This document shows positions 32,217 to 40,251 of a stretch of 64,000 bases of DNA, one piece after another. The stretch covers positions 1 to 64,000 of the forward strand of contig NZ_FOZE01000003.1 in NCBI RefSeq assembly GCF_900113225.1. Reading direction: 5' to 3'. How positions within the stretch are numbered: the first letter of the stretch is position 1; each line of letters opens with the position of its first letter. The position numbers and the translations under genes were made by a program. This DNA is from Mitsuaria sp. PDC51 (GTDB lineage Bacteria > Pseudomonadota > Gammaproteobacteria > Burkholderiales > Burkholderiaceae_C). The notes below the pieces were generated by a model. The model was not told the DNA's origin. It made no database searches and saw nothing but the letters and a program-made list of their open reading frames with translations.

Positions 32217-34490
32217 ATGAAGACGGAATTGGGGCTGCGGCAGGACCAGGCGGCGCCCATCGTGGCCCTGCTGGACGGGGACCTGCCTCATCGCTTGCCG
32301 GCCGCGCCGCCGCGCGCCGAGGAAACCGCGGACCCGGTGCGCCGGGCCCGCGCGTTCGCGGAGCCGCTGCTGGCGGACCATCGCCTGGGTACTGGCGAAC
32401 CGGCGCTCGACCATGCCGACGGCGTGGCGGCGATCCTGGCCGGCGTCGGCGCGGCGCCCTCGATGCAGGCCGCCTCCTACCTGGTCTACGCCGGCGACTA
32501 CCTGAACAAGCCCGAGGAGATCGTCGCCAAGGCCTTCGGCGAGAGCGACGCCAGCCTGGTGGCGCACACGCGTCGCCTGGTGCAGATCCAGCGCGCGGCG
32601 CGCGAGGCGCGCGTCGAGGAGCAGCGCCGCCAGGAGCAGACCGAGCTGGTGCGCAAGATGCTGCTGGCGTTCTCGCGTGACCTGCGCGTGGTGCTGCTGC
32701 GGCTGGCGTCGCGGCTGCAGTCGCTGCGCTGGTACGCGGCGACGAAGACGCCGTGTCCGCGCGAACTGGCGGCCGAATCGCTGCAGGTGTTCGCGCCGCT
32801 GGCCAACCGGCTGGGCATCTGGCAGATCAAGTGGGAACTGGAGGACCTGGCCTTCCGCTTCCTGGAGCCCGAGCACTACCACCAGCTCGCCAAGGGCCTG
32901 CACGAGAAGCGGGTCGAGCGCGAGCAGTCGGTGGAGTCGGTGCGCGCCGCGCTGGAGCGCGAGCTGCAGGCCCATGGCATCGAGGCGCAGGTGCAGGGGC
33001 GGCCCAAGCATCTGTACAGCATCTGGAAGAAGATGCGCGGCAAGGGCCTGACGCTCGAGCGCGTCTTCGACCTGCGCGCGCTGCGCGTGGTGGTGCCGGA
33101 GGTGGCGGATTGCTACGCGGTGCTGGCCAGGCTGCATGAACGCTACAAACCGGTCGATGGCGAGTTCGACGACTACATCGCCCGGCCCAAGCCCAATGGC
33201 TACCAGTCGCTGCACACGGTGGTGATCGCGGCGGATGGTCGGCCGATGGAAGTGCAGATCCGCACCCGGGCGATGCATGAGCATGCCGAGCATGGTGTCG
33301 CCGCGCACTGGGCCTACAAGGAAGCCGGCACCAAGGGGTATGCCGGCGTCAGCGCCGCCGGCGAATTCGAGGAGCAGGTCGCGCAGGCGCGCAAGGCCGT
33401 GCTGCGGCAGCTGCTGGCCTGGGAGCGCGATTACGTCGCGGAAAGCGGCCCCAGCTTCGATGACCGCATCTATGTGTTCACGCCGCAGGCCAACGTGGTC
33501 GAGCTGTGCGCGGGCGCGACCGCGGTGGATTTCGCCTACGCGGTGCATACCGACCTCGGCCACCGCTGTCGCGGCGCCAAGGTCGATGGCCAGATGGTGC
33601 CGTTGAACACGCCGCTGCAGAGCGGGCAGACGGTGGAGATCGTCGCGCTGAAGGAGGGCGGTCCGTCGCTGGACTGGCTCAATGCGGAGCTGGGTTATCT
33701 GCAGAGCCAGCGCAGCAAGGCCAAGGTCCGTGCCTGGTTCAACGCGCAGGTGCAGTCGCAGACGATCGCCAAGGGCCGCGAGCTGGTCGAGAAACTGCTC
33801 CAGCGCGAGGGCAAGACGGCGATCAAGCTGGACGACCTGGCCGGGCGCCTGGGCTTCAAGAGCGCGGACGCGCTGTTCGAGGTCGTCGGCAAGGACGAGT
33901 ACTCGCTGCGCAACATCGAGACCCTGCTACGTCCGCCGGTGCCGGAGGCGGACGAGGAGGAACTGCTCGTCCAGAAGCACACCAAGGGCGCCGTCGGCGA
34001 AGGGCGCACGCCCAAGGGCGGGGTGCTGGTGGTGGGCGTCGACTCGCTGCTGACCAGCCTGGCGCGATGCTGCCGGCCGGCGCCGCCGGATCCGATCACC
34101 GGGTATGTGACGCGCGGCAAAGGCGTGGCGATCCACCGCGCCGACTGCGCGAACCTGCGGCAGATGGCGCAGTCCGCGCCGGAGCGCGTCATCGCGGTGG
34201 CCTGGGGCGAGCCCGCGCCGGACCGTGCGGGCAAGGGCGCGCTCTATCCGGTGGACCTGGTCGTCGAGGCGGCGGACCGGCCGGGGCTGCTGCGGGACGT
34301 GCTGGAGCTGTTCGCCAAGGACAAGCTGAACGTGATCTCGGTGAACCAGCAGAGCGGCAAGGGCAAGCCGGCGCGCAGCGACCTGTCGCGGATGAATTTC
34401 ACCGTTGAGGTCAGCGACGCGCAGCGGCTGCAGCAGACGCTGGTCGCCCTGTCGCAGGTGAGCGGCGTGCGCAGCGCGCGGCGGCGCTGA
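32217..34490 (+). CDS. relA: RelA-type (p)ppGpp synthetase with inactive hydrolase domain
   Basis: A 757-residue Rel/Spo homologue. The N-terminal HD region (about 60-150) lacks the HDxxED metal motif (AASYLVYAGDYLNKPEE), so hydrolase activity should be absent. The synthetase has RPKHLYSIWKKM, VFDLRALRVVV and the acidic EFDD variant (DGEFDDYIARPKPNGYQSLH) typical of monofunctional RelA rather than RxKD. TGS (YVFTPQANVVELCAGATAVD), a zinc-finger-like CC pair and a C-terminal ACT domain follow. It makes the alarmone on the ribosome during amino acid starvation. A separate SpoT is expected elsewhere. Confidence 0.95.
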   Translation: MKTELGLRQDQAAPIVALLDGDLPHRLPAAPPRAEETADPVRRARAFAEPLLADHRLGTGEPALDHADGVAAILAGVGAAPSMQAASYLVYAGDYLNKPEEIVAKAFGESDASLVAHTRRLVQIQRAAREARVEEQRRQEQTELVRKMLLAFSRDLRVVLLRLASRLQSLRWYAATKTPCPRELAAESLQVFAPLANRLGIWQIKWELEDLAFRFLEPEHYHQLAKGLHEKRVEREQSVESVRAALERELQAHGIEAQVQGRPKHLYSIWKKMRGKGLTLERVFDLRALRVVVPEVADCYAVLARLHERYKPVDGEFDDYIARPKPNGYQSLHTVVIAADGRPMEVQIRTRAMHEHAEHGVAAHWAYKEAGTKGYAGVSAAGEFEEQVAQARKAVLRQLLAWERDYVAESGPSFDDRIYVFTPQANVVELCAGATAVDFAYAVHTDLGHRCRGAKVDGQMVPLNTPLQSGQTVEIVALKEGGPSLDWLNAELGYLQSQRSKAKVRAWFNAQVQSQTIAKGRELVEKLLQREGKTAIKLDDLAGRLGFKSADALFEVVGKDEYSLRNIETLLRPPVPEADEEELLVQKHTKGAVGEGRTPKGGVLVVGVDSLLTSLARCCRPAPPDPITGYVTRGKGVAIHRADCANLRQMAQSAPERVIAVAWGEPAPDRAGKGALYPVDLVVEAADRPGLLRDVLELFAKDKLNVISVNQQSGKGKPARSDLSRMNFTVEVSDAQRLQQTLVALSQVSGVRSARRR

Positions 34491-34632
34491 AGCCTGGAGT
34501 GGCCGCGGTCCGGCGAGGGGATGCGGCCGTTCAGCCCGTGTTCATCGGGGTTGTGGGCGATCGGTGGGTGTCGCGACCGGCGAGCGCTGCGTGGGTCCAG
34601 GCGGGCGCTGTTCCATTTTTCTTGCGGCTTCC

Positions 34633-34661
34633 TGGACGGACGCAAAAATCCGGCATATACT
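34633..34661 (+). promoter_or_regulatory. Promoter of the tRNA-Val operon
   Basis: TGGACG (34633-34638) and TATACT (34656-34661) are spaced 17 bp; the predicted start lies about 6 bases before the first tRNA. Confidence 0.65.
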
Positions 34662-34673
34662 GCGAGGCTCTTC

Positions 34674-34750
34674 AGGCGCGTAGCTCAGTTGGTTAGAGCA
34701 CCACCTTGACATGGTGGGGGTCGTTGGTTCGAATCCAATCGCGCCTACCA
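34674..34750 (+). tRNA. tRNA-Val(GAC), copy 1
   Basis: A 77-base cloverleaf with acceptor AGGCGCG/CGCGCCT, D-arm TAGCTCAGTTGGTTAGAGCA, anticodon arm CCACC-TTGACAT-GGTGG giving anticodon GAC, T-loop GTTCGAATC and encoded CCA. It reads GUC/GUU codons. It is identical to the second copy at 34864. Confidence 0.97.
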
Positions 34751-34786
34751 GAATTGGTAGGCAAGTCCTTCGGGACACCTCAGAAG

Positions 34787-34825
34787 ATCGCCCGCTAAAA
34801 AAATGGAAAGCGGGCGATTTGTTTT
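34787..34825 (+). terminator. Hairpin with T-rich tail between the two tRNAs
   Basis: ATCGCCCGCT and AGCGGGCGAT form a 10-bp stem with a 12-base A-rich loop, followed by TTGTTTT. It may terminate part of the transcripts or guide tRNA processing. Confidence 0.75.
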
Positions 34826-34863
34826 GCGGACCAGTGGATTGACCACCGCTGGCCGAGTATTTC

Positions 34864-34940
34864 AGGCGCGTAGCTCAGTTGGTTAGAGCACCACCTTGAC
34901 ATGGTGGGGGTCGTTGGTTCGAATCCAATCGCGCCTACCA
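34864..34940 (+). tRNA. tRNA-Val(GAC), copy 2
   Basis: Identical over all 77 bases to copy 1, including the encoded CCA. No clear separate promoter is seen, so it probably depends on readthrough of the hairpin between copies or on a weak promoter. Confidence 0.97.
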
Positions 34941-34947
34941 AAGCACA

Positions 34948-34985
34948 CCCCGGTGAGTCGGAAGACTCTCCGGGGTTTTTGTTTT
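34948..34985 (+). terminator. Terminator of the tRNA-Val operon
   Basis: CCCCGGTGAGTC and GACTCTCCGGGG pair over 11 positions around a T-T mismatch with a GGAA tetraloop, followed by TTTTTGTTTT. Strong Rho-independent signal. Confidence 0.92.
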
Positions 34986-35105
34986 GGTACCGCGCGACCA
35001 ATGCGCAGCGACATTCTTCGCAGGCCTTCCACGGTCGCGCGCCTGCGCTCGTGCAGAATGCGCGCTCTGCTCGACCGCCGCCGTCCCGGCGCTGCCTGTC
35101 CGACG

Positions 35106-35528
35106 ATGAAGTTCCCGTTGCGCCGTTTCCGTTCCCCCTGGCTGCTGCTGCTCGTGCTGGCATGCAGCCTGCTGGGTCGGCCGCTGCACGAGGCCTGGCA
35201 CGTCGCGCATCCGTTCGGCGAGACCGCCGGCATCGCGGCGGCCGGGCGCATCGATGCGTCGCCCGTCGTCGACGGTGCCGCAGCTGCGACGGCCGCTGCT
35301 GCCGCGACATCGGATGACCCGGTGCCCGGTCAGGAGGACTCCCCGGGCGCGAAATCGGACAGCTGCGCGTGGTGCCTGTTCCACGCGCAAGCCGCCGCGC
35401 CCGGCGGCACGCCACAGGCACTGCTGACCCACGCCGAGGCGAGCCCACCGCCGGCCGCCTTGCCTTGCGGACGGGTCTGCTCCCGCGACTGGACCGTCGC
35501 GAAGCCGAGAGGCCCGCCGGCCGCCTGA
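35106..35528 (+). CDS. DUF2946-like secreted or membrane protein upstream of a TonB receptor
   Basis: A 140-residue protein. A hydrophobic N-terminus (RSPWLLLLVLACSLLGRPLH) serves as signal or anchor, followed by HEAWHVAHPF, an Ala-rich linker, and the conserved CAWCLFHAQA motif. DUF2946 proteins share this Cys/His pattern and often precede TonB-dependent receptors, especially copper-related ones. The metal link is inference. The start ATG at 35106 was chosen because upstream sequence overlaps the tRNA operon terminator region. Confidence 0.7.
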   Translation: MKFPLRRFRSPWLLLLVLACSLLGRPLHEAWHVAHPFGETAGIAAAGRIDASPVVDGAAAATAAAAATSDDPVPGQEDSPGAKSDSCAWCLFHAQAAAPGGTPQALLTHAEASPPPAALPCGRVCSRDWTVAKPRGPPAA

Positions 35529-35631
35529 ACCGCCCGCGCGCGCCAGGCGCGCTTTCGCTCATCCGGTTCACCACGCACGAGCGGCGTCGACGCGTCGTCA
35601 CGCCCGCCCGGCGGCCATTCCTCGCTTTGTC

Positions 35632-37815
35632 ATGTCCTTTTCTTCCGTCCTGCGCGCCGACGGCGCGCGCCTGTCTTCGTCCGTCCCGCTGCAATCCCTC
35701 CTCATCCTGGAACTGGCACTGGCCGCGTCCAGCCTCCGGGCGCAGGGCGCGCTCACAACGCCCGCACTCCCCACACCGCCCACCATGCCGACGGCCGATG
35801 CCGCCCTCGACGCGGTCACCGTGGACGGCGCGCGCCAGCCGTATCGCACGCTCGTCGTCACCGGCGCGATGAAGACCGACACGCCGGCGCGCGACCTGCC
35901 GCAGAGCGTGCGCGTGCTGTCCGGCGCCCTGCTGGCCGACGCCGGCGTCACCCGCCTGGACCAGGCGCTGGACCTGGCCAGCGGCATCGCCCGCCAGAGC
36001 AACCTCGGCGGCCTGTGGGACAGCTACGCGATGCGCGGCTTCACCGGCGATCCGAATTTCGGCTCGGACTACATGGTCAATGGCTTCACCTCCAGCCGCG
36101 GCTACAACGGCCTGCGCGACACGGTGAACACCGCGTCGGTGGAGGTCCTCAAGGGGCCGGCCTCGGCGCTGTACGGCCGGGGCGAGCCGGGTGGCACGGT
36201 CAACATCACGACGAAGAAACCCTCATTCACGCCCGCCTATGCGCTGCAGTTCTCCGCCGGCAGCCACGACCTGTGGCGCGCCAGCGCCGAGGCGACCGGC
36301 CCGCTCGGCGAGCGCGTGGCCTACCGGCTCGGCGTCGCGCGGGAGGGCGGCGCCAGCGACCGCGACCACGTCGAGGCGCGGCGGACCGCGATCTCGCCGT
36401 CCTTCCTGTGGATGGTCGGCAACGACACGACGGTCAGCTACGAGCTCGAGGTCGCGCGGCAGAAGGCGACCTTCGATCGCGGTGTTGTCGCGATCGGCGG
36501 CCAGTTGGGCCGGGTTCCGCGCCATGCGTTCTACGGCGAGCCGGACGACGGCCCGATCGCGACCGAGAGCGTCGGCCACCAGCTCTTCGTCCAGCACCAG
36601 TTCAACGACGACTGGTCGCTGCAGACCGGCCTGAGCTATCGCGAGAGCTCGCTGTCGGGCATCGCGACCGAAGCCCGCTTCGTCCAGCCGGACCAGCGCA
36701 CGCTGGTGCGCCAGCGCCGCGCGCGGGACTTCTCCGCGAACGATCTGTCGGGCCGCTTCGAGGTGCTCGGCACGGTGCGGGCCGCGGGCCTGCGGCACCA
36801 CCTGCTGGCCGGCGTCGACGCGTACCGCTTCGTCGACCGGCGCCAGCAGCAGCGCGTGGCCACCTCCACGCCGATCGACCTCTTCGAGCCCGTGTACGGC
36901 GCCACGCCGCCGCCGATGGCGCTCAGCGCCTGGACCCGCGAGGCGCAGAAGGCGCATGCCGTCTACGCGCAGGACCAGATCGACCTCGGCGAGCGCTGGA
37001 AGCTGCTGCTCGGCCTGCGCCATGACCGCTACGACCAGACGGTGCTCAACCGCCGCAGCGGCATCGCGACCGAGCAGTCGCTGGGCGCGACCTCGCCGCG
37101 CGCCGGCGTGGTCTACCAGCCCAGCGGGACGATCTCGCTGTATGCGACCGCGTCGCGGAGCTTCCGTCCCAACAGCGGCGTGAGCCGCGACTACACGTCC
37201 TTCCCGGCGGAGCAGGGCCGCTCGCGGGAGGTCGGCGCGAAGTACGACGCCGCCGGCGGCCTGTCCGCCACGCTGGCGCTGTACCGCATCGAGAAGAACA
37301 ATGTGCTGACGCCGGACCCGCTCGCGCCCAACGAGTTCTCGATCGCCGCCGGCGAGGTGCGCAGCCAGGGCGTCGAACTCGACGTCGGCGGCGAGCTGGC
37401 GCGCGACCTGCGCCTGTCCTTCGCCTATGCGTTCACCGACGCCCGGGTGACCGAGGACAACAACGCCTTCCTCGTCGGCCGCCAGCTCGCGAACGTGCCC
37501 CGGCACAGCGCGAGCCTGCTATTGGTGCAGGGCTTCGCGATCGGCGGGCAGCGCGCGACGGCCGGCATCGGCCTGAACGTCGCCGGCCGGCGCGAGGGCG
37601 CGGTCGCGCCGCTGGCCGCCGCCGACGACTTCGACCTGCCGGGCTACGCGACGGTGAAGCTGCTGGGCAGCTACCGCGTCGACCGGCACTGGCTGCTGTC
37701 CGTGGACGTCGACAATCTGTTCGACCGGACCTGGTATGCCAGTTCATACAGCCAGGTCTGGGTCGCGCCGGGGCAGGGGCGGCGGGTGGTCGCCACGGTC
37801 CGCTACGGCTTCTGA
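35632..37815 (+). CDS. TonB-dependent siderophore/metal receptor
   Basis: A 727-residue outer-membrane receptor. After a hydrophobic export segment comes the plug domain (DLPQSVRVLSGALLADAGVT, YAMRGFTGDPNFGSDYMVNG, SVEVLKGPASALYGRGEPGG, TVNITTKKPSF) typical of siderophore receptors, then a 22-strand barrel ending in aromatic F (VVATVRYGF). It lacks a signalling extension. The upstream DUF2946-like gene hints at a metal chelate as ligand; exact siderophore unknown. The membrane acyltransferase gene follows 11 bp downstream. Confidence 0.93.
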   Translation: MSFSSVLRADGARLSSSVPLQSLLILELALAASSLRAQGALTTPALPTPPTMPTADAALDAVTVDGARQPYRTLVVTGAMKTDTPARDLPQSVRVLSGALLADAGVTRLDQALDLASGIARQSNLGGLWDSYAMRGFTGDPNFGSDYMVNGFTSSRGYNGLRDTVNTASVEVLKGPASALYGRGEPGGTVNITTKKPSFTPAYALQFSAGSHDLWRASAEATGPLGERVAYRLGVAREGGASDRDHVEARRTAISPSFLWMVGNDTTVSYELEVARQKATFDRGVVAIGGQLGRVPRHAFYGEPDDGPIATESVGHQLFVQHQFNDDWSLQTGLSYRESSLSGIATEARFVQPDQRTLVRQRRARDFSANDLSGRFEVLGTVRAAGLRHHLLAGVDAYRFVDRRQQQRVATSTPIDLFEPVYGATPPPMALSAWTREAQKAHAVYAQDQIDLGERWKLLLGLRHDRYDQTVLNRRSGIATEQSLGATSPRAGVVYQPSGTISLYATASRSFRPNSGVSRDYTSFPAEQGRSREVGAKYDAAGGLSATLALYRIEKNNVLTPDPLAPNEFSIAAGEVRSQGVELDVGGELARDLRLSFAYAFTDARVTEDNNAFLVGRQLANVPRHSASLLLVQGFAIGGQRATAGIGLNVAGRREGAVAPLAAADDFDLPGYATVKLLGSYRVDRHWLLSVDVDNLFDRTWYASSYSQVWVAPGQGRRVVATVRYGF

Positions 37816-37826
37816 GGCGGGCGTTG

Positions 37827-39026
37827 ATGACCACGTTGACCCCGATGGCCGCGGTGGCCCCGACCTCGATGACTCCCGCATCCGCGCCGCGCCTGGTGCG
37901 CATCGCCTCGATCGACGCGCTGCGCGGCCTGGTGATGATCGTGATGCTGCTGGATCACGTCCGCGAGACCTTCTACCTGCACCTGCAGGTGAGCGACCCC
38001 ATGGCGGTGCCGGGCACCCCCCCGGAGCTCTTCTTCTCGCGCCTGGCGGCGCACCTGTGCGCGCCGGTGTTCGTGTTCCTGACCGGGCTGTCGGCCTGGC
38101 TCTACGCGAACCCCGATGGCGCACCGCGCCGCGACGTGCGCGCCTTCCTGCTCAAGCGCGGGCTGCTGCTGGTCGGCCTGGAACTCACGCTGGTGACCTT
38201 CGCCTGGAGCGGGCATTTCCGGGTGATCTATCTCCAGGTGATCTGGGCGATCGGCTTCAGCATGCTGGCGCTGGCCCTGCTGTCGCCGCTGCCGCGCTGG
38301 CTGCTGGTGGCGATCGGCCTGGTCATCGTCGGCGGACACAACGCGCTGGCCGGCGTCGTGGTGCCGCCCGACAGTCCGTGGCACCCGCTGTGGACGCTGA
38401 TGCTGCATCGCGACTGGCTGGTCCCGGAAGGGCTCGTACGGGTGCGGGTGAGCTACCCGGCGCTGCCGTGGGTGGGCGTGATCCTGCTCGGCTACGCGAT
38501 GGGGCCGCTGTTCGCGCGGGCGGTGGACGGAGGCCGGAGACGCTGCGCGCTGCTGGCGATCTCGGCGGCCTGCCTGTCGCTGCTGGCCGTGCTGCGCGGT
38601 TTCAACCTCTACGGCGAGAACGCCCCGTGGGTCCGCGGCGCTTCGGCGCTGGAGACGGCGATGTCGTGGCTCAACTTCACGAAGTACCCGCCGTCGCTGG
38701 ACTTCCTGCTGCTGACTCTGGGGATCGGACTGGCGCTGCTGGCCGTGCTCGAACGCGCGCGCGGCGCCTTCACGCGGGTGTGCGCGGTCTTCGGCGGCGC
38801 GCCGATGTTCTATTACCTGCTCCACCTGTACCTGCTGCTGATCGGGTACCGCGTGGCGCTGGCGCTGCTCGGTCCCAACCAGGGCACGCGGCTGGGCGTC
38901 GACGAGGGCGGGTTCGCGCTGATCTGGCTGATCTGGCTGGCGCTGATCCCGCTGCTGTACCCGCCGGTGAAGGCCTTCGCGGCCTACAAGCGACGCACCC
39001 GCCGGGCCTGGGTGAAGTACTTCTGA
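37827..39026 (+). CDS. Membrane acyltransferase-like protein (DUF1624/HGSNAT type)
   Basis: A 399-residue inner-membrane protein with about 9-10 helices. The N-terminal signature RIASIDALRGLVMIVMLLDH is that of DUF1624/heparan-alpha-glucosaminide acetyltransferase-like proteins, with the conserved Arg and His in helix 1 (LDHVRETFY). Other motifs are RLAAHLCAPVFVFLTGLSAW and the terminal MFYYLLHLYLLL. Family members transfer acyl groups across membranes. A TTG lies one codon upstream; ATG was preferred. It starts 11 bp after the receptor gene, so both are probably cotranscribed. Confidence 0.85.
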   Translation: MTTLTPMAAVAPTSMTPASAPRLVRIASIDALRGLVMIVMLLDHVRETFYLHLQVSDPMAVPGTPPELFFSRLAAHLCAPVFVFLTGLSAWLYANPDGAPRRDVRAFLLKRGLLLVGLELTLVTFAWSGHFRVIYLQVIWAIGFSMLALALLSPLPRWLLVAIGLVIVGGHNALAGVVVPPDSPWHPLWTLMLHRDWLVPEGLVRVRVSYPALPWVGVILLGYAMGPLFARAVDGGRRRCALLAISAACLSLLAVLRGFNLYGENAPWVRGASALETAMSWLNFTKYPPSLDFLLLTLGIGLALLAVLERARGAFTRVCAVFGGAPMFYYLLHLYLLLIGYRVALALLGPNQGTRLGVDEGGFALIWLIWLALIPLLYPPVKAFAAYKRRTRRAWVKYF

Positions 39027-39042
39027 GGCGCCGGCGCGCCCC

Positions 39043-39048
39043 TATGAT
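39043..39048 (+). promoter_or_regulatory. Putative -10 box of the LacI regulator gene
   Basis: TATGAT ends 10 bases before the ATG at 39059, predicting a leader of about 5 bases. It makes an alternative in-frame ATG at 39044, inside the box, unlikely. Confidence 0.45.
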
Positions 39049-39058
39049 CGGCGCCCAT

Positions 39059-40090
39059 ATGGCAGAGACCGAGCGCTTCCCCCGTCCCCGTCGTCGCAAG
39101 GGCAGTGGTGCCGTCACGCTGCGCGACGTCGCGCAACTGGCGGGCGTGGCCCCGATCACCGCGTCCCGCGCGCTCAACACGCCGTCCCAGGTCTCGCCCG
39201 AGGTGCTGGGACGCGTCACCGAGGCGGTCCGCCAGACCGGCTACGTGCCCAACCTGCTCGCGGGCGCGCTGTCGTCGATGAAGAGCCGCATGGTCGGCGT
39301 CGCGGTCCCCACGATCGCCGGCCCGGTTTTCCTCGACACCGTGCAGAGCCTGACCGAGGCGCTGTTCGAGGCCGGCTACCAGGTGCTGCTCGGCCAGACC
39401 GGCTACGACAACGCCCGCGAGGACGCCTGGCTGGACGCGATGATCGGCCGCCGGCCCGATGGCCTGGTGCTCACCGGCACCAGCCATTCGGAGCAGGCGC
39501 GCACGCGGCTGCGCGCCGCCGGCGTGCCAGTGGTCGAGACCTGGGACCAGAGCGACGATCCGATCGACATGCTGGTGGGCTTCTCCCATGTGGAGGTCGG
39601 CCGCAAGGTGGCCACCTACCTGCACGAGCGCGGCTACCGCCGGCTGGCCGGCGTGGCCGGCAGCGACGAACGCGCGATGCGCCGTTTCCGCGCCTTCCAG
39701 GAGCAGGCGAGGGCGCTGGGCGTCGCCGACGTGCCGGTCGCCACCGTCGCCACGCCGACCACGCTGGGCAGCGGTCGCCGCGGCCTGGCGGAACTGCTGG
39801 CGCATCCCGACGGCATCGACGCGGTGTTCTGCAGCTCCGATTCGCTGGCGCTGGGCGTGCTCATCGAGGCGCAGGCCCGCGGGCTGCGCGTGCCGCAGGA
39901 CCTGGCCATCGTCGGCTTCGGCGACCTCGCGCTGGCCCGGGACCTCGAACCCGCGCTGACCACGGTGCGCATCGATGGTTTCGCCATCGGGCGGCAGGCG
40001 GCGCGATTCATCCTCGATCGCGCCGATGGCCCGGTCGAGCGCCGCGCGATCGACATCGGCTTCGAGCTGGTCCAGCGCGCCAGCGCCTGA
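39059..40090 (+). CDS. LacI family transcriptional regulator (GntR/IdnR-like)
   Basis: A 343-residue repressor. The N-terminal LacI helix-turn-helix (VTLRDVAQLAGVAPITASRA, LNTPSQVSPEVLGRV, TGYVPNLLAGAL) is followed by a periplasmic-binding-protein-like sensor (VGVAVPTIAGPVFLDTVQSL, RPDGLVLTGT, GIDAVFCSSDSLALGVLIEA). It resembles regulators of gluconate/sugar acids. The receptor gene at 40252 lies downstream in the same orientation, and the gap holds two near-identical operator palindromes, so this protein probably represses that transporter gene. Confidence 0.92.
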   Translation: MAETERFPRPRRRKGSGAVTLRDVAQLAGVAPITASRALNTPSQVSPEVLGRVTEAVRQTGYVPNLLAGALSSMKSRMVGVAVPTIAGPVFLDTVQSLTEALFEAGYQVLLGQTGYDNAREDAWLDAMIGRRPDGLVLTGTSHSEQARTRLRAAGVPVVETWDQSDDPIDMLVGFSHVEVGRKVATYLHERGYRRLAGVAGSDERAMRRFRAFQEQARALGVADVPVATVATPTTLGSGRRGLAELLAHPDGIDAVFCSSDSLALGVLIEAQARGLRVPQDLAIVGFGDLALARDLEPALTTVRIDGFAIGRQAARFILDRADGPVERRAIDIGFELVQRASA

Positions 40091-40145
40091 TCCGCGGCCG
40101 CTCCCGCAGGCGTCCGACCCGGTGAAATCCCTCATGAACGCGACC

Positions 40146-40173
40146 TTGACGTTCGTGACGGTACCGATACCAT
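40146..40173 (+). promoter_or_regulatory. Putative promoter of the Bug receptor gene
   Basis: TTGACG (40146-40151) and TACCAT (40168-40173) are spaced 16 bp. The -10 lies inside the first operator, so repressor binding would block polymerase. Confidence 0.5.
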
Positions 40174-40203
40174 CGTCGCCATCAAGAAGATGGTATCGGT
40201 ACC
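40160..40203. promoter_or_regulatory. Twin LacI-type operators forming a long inverted repeat
   Basis: GGTACCGATACCAT (40160-40173) and its exact reverse complement ATGGTATCGGTACC (40190-40203) are separated by 16 bp. Each half is itself a near-palindrome of the GGTAxC-GxTACC type bound by GntR/IdnR-like LacI proteins; operator centres lie 32 bp apart, about three helical turns, allowing cooperative binding. Confidence 0.75.
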
Positions 40204-40251
40204 AATCCGAGGTCGGCGAGGCCCGTGCCGTCATGGATGGAGACAAGCGAG

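Noticed and set aside
31278..33563. 761-residue minus-strand open frame
   Set aside because: Antisense to the hydrolase and relA, low-complexity His/Gln/Arg composition.
34674..34940. Integrative element attachment duplication at the tRNA-Val genes
   Set aside because: The two copies are full-length with only a hairpin between them, no integrase gene is nearby, so simple tandem duplication is more likely.
37736..39058. Long in-frame extension upstream of the LacI gene
   Set aside because: It is a shadow of the membrane acyltransferase gene; LacI similarity starts at 39059.
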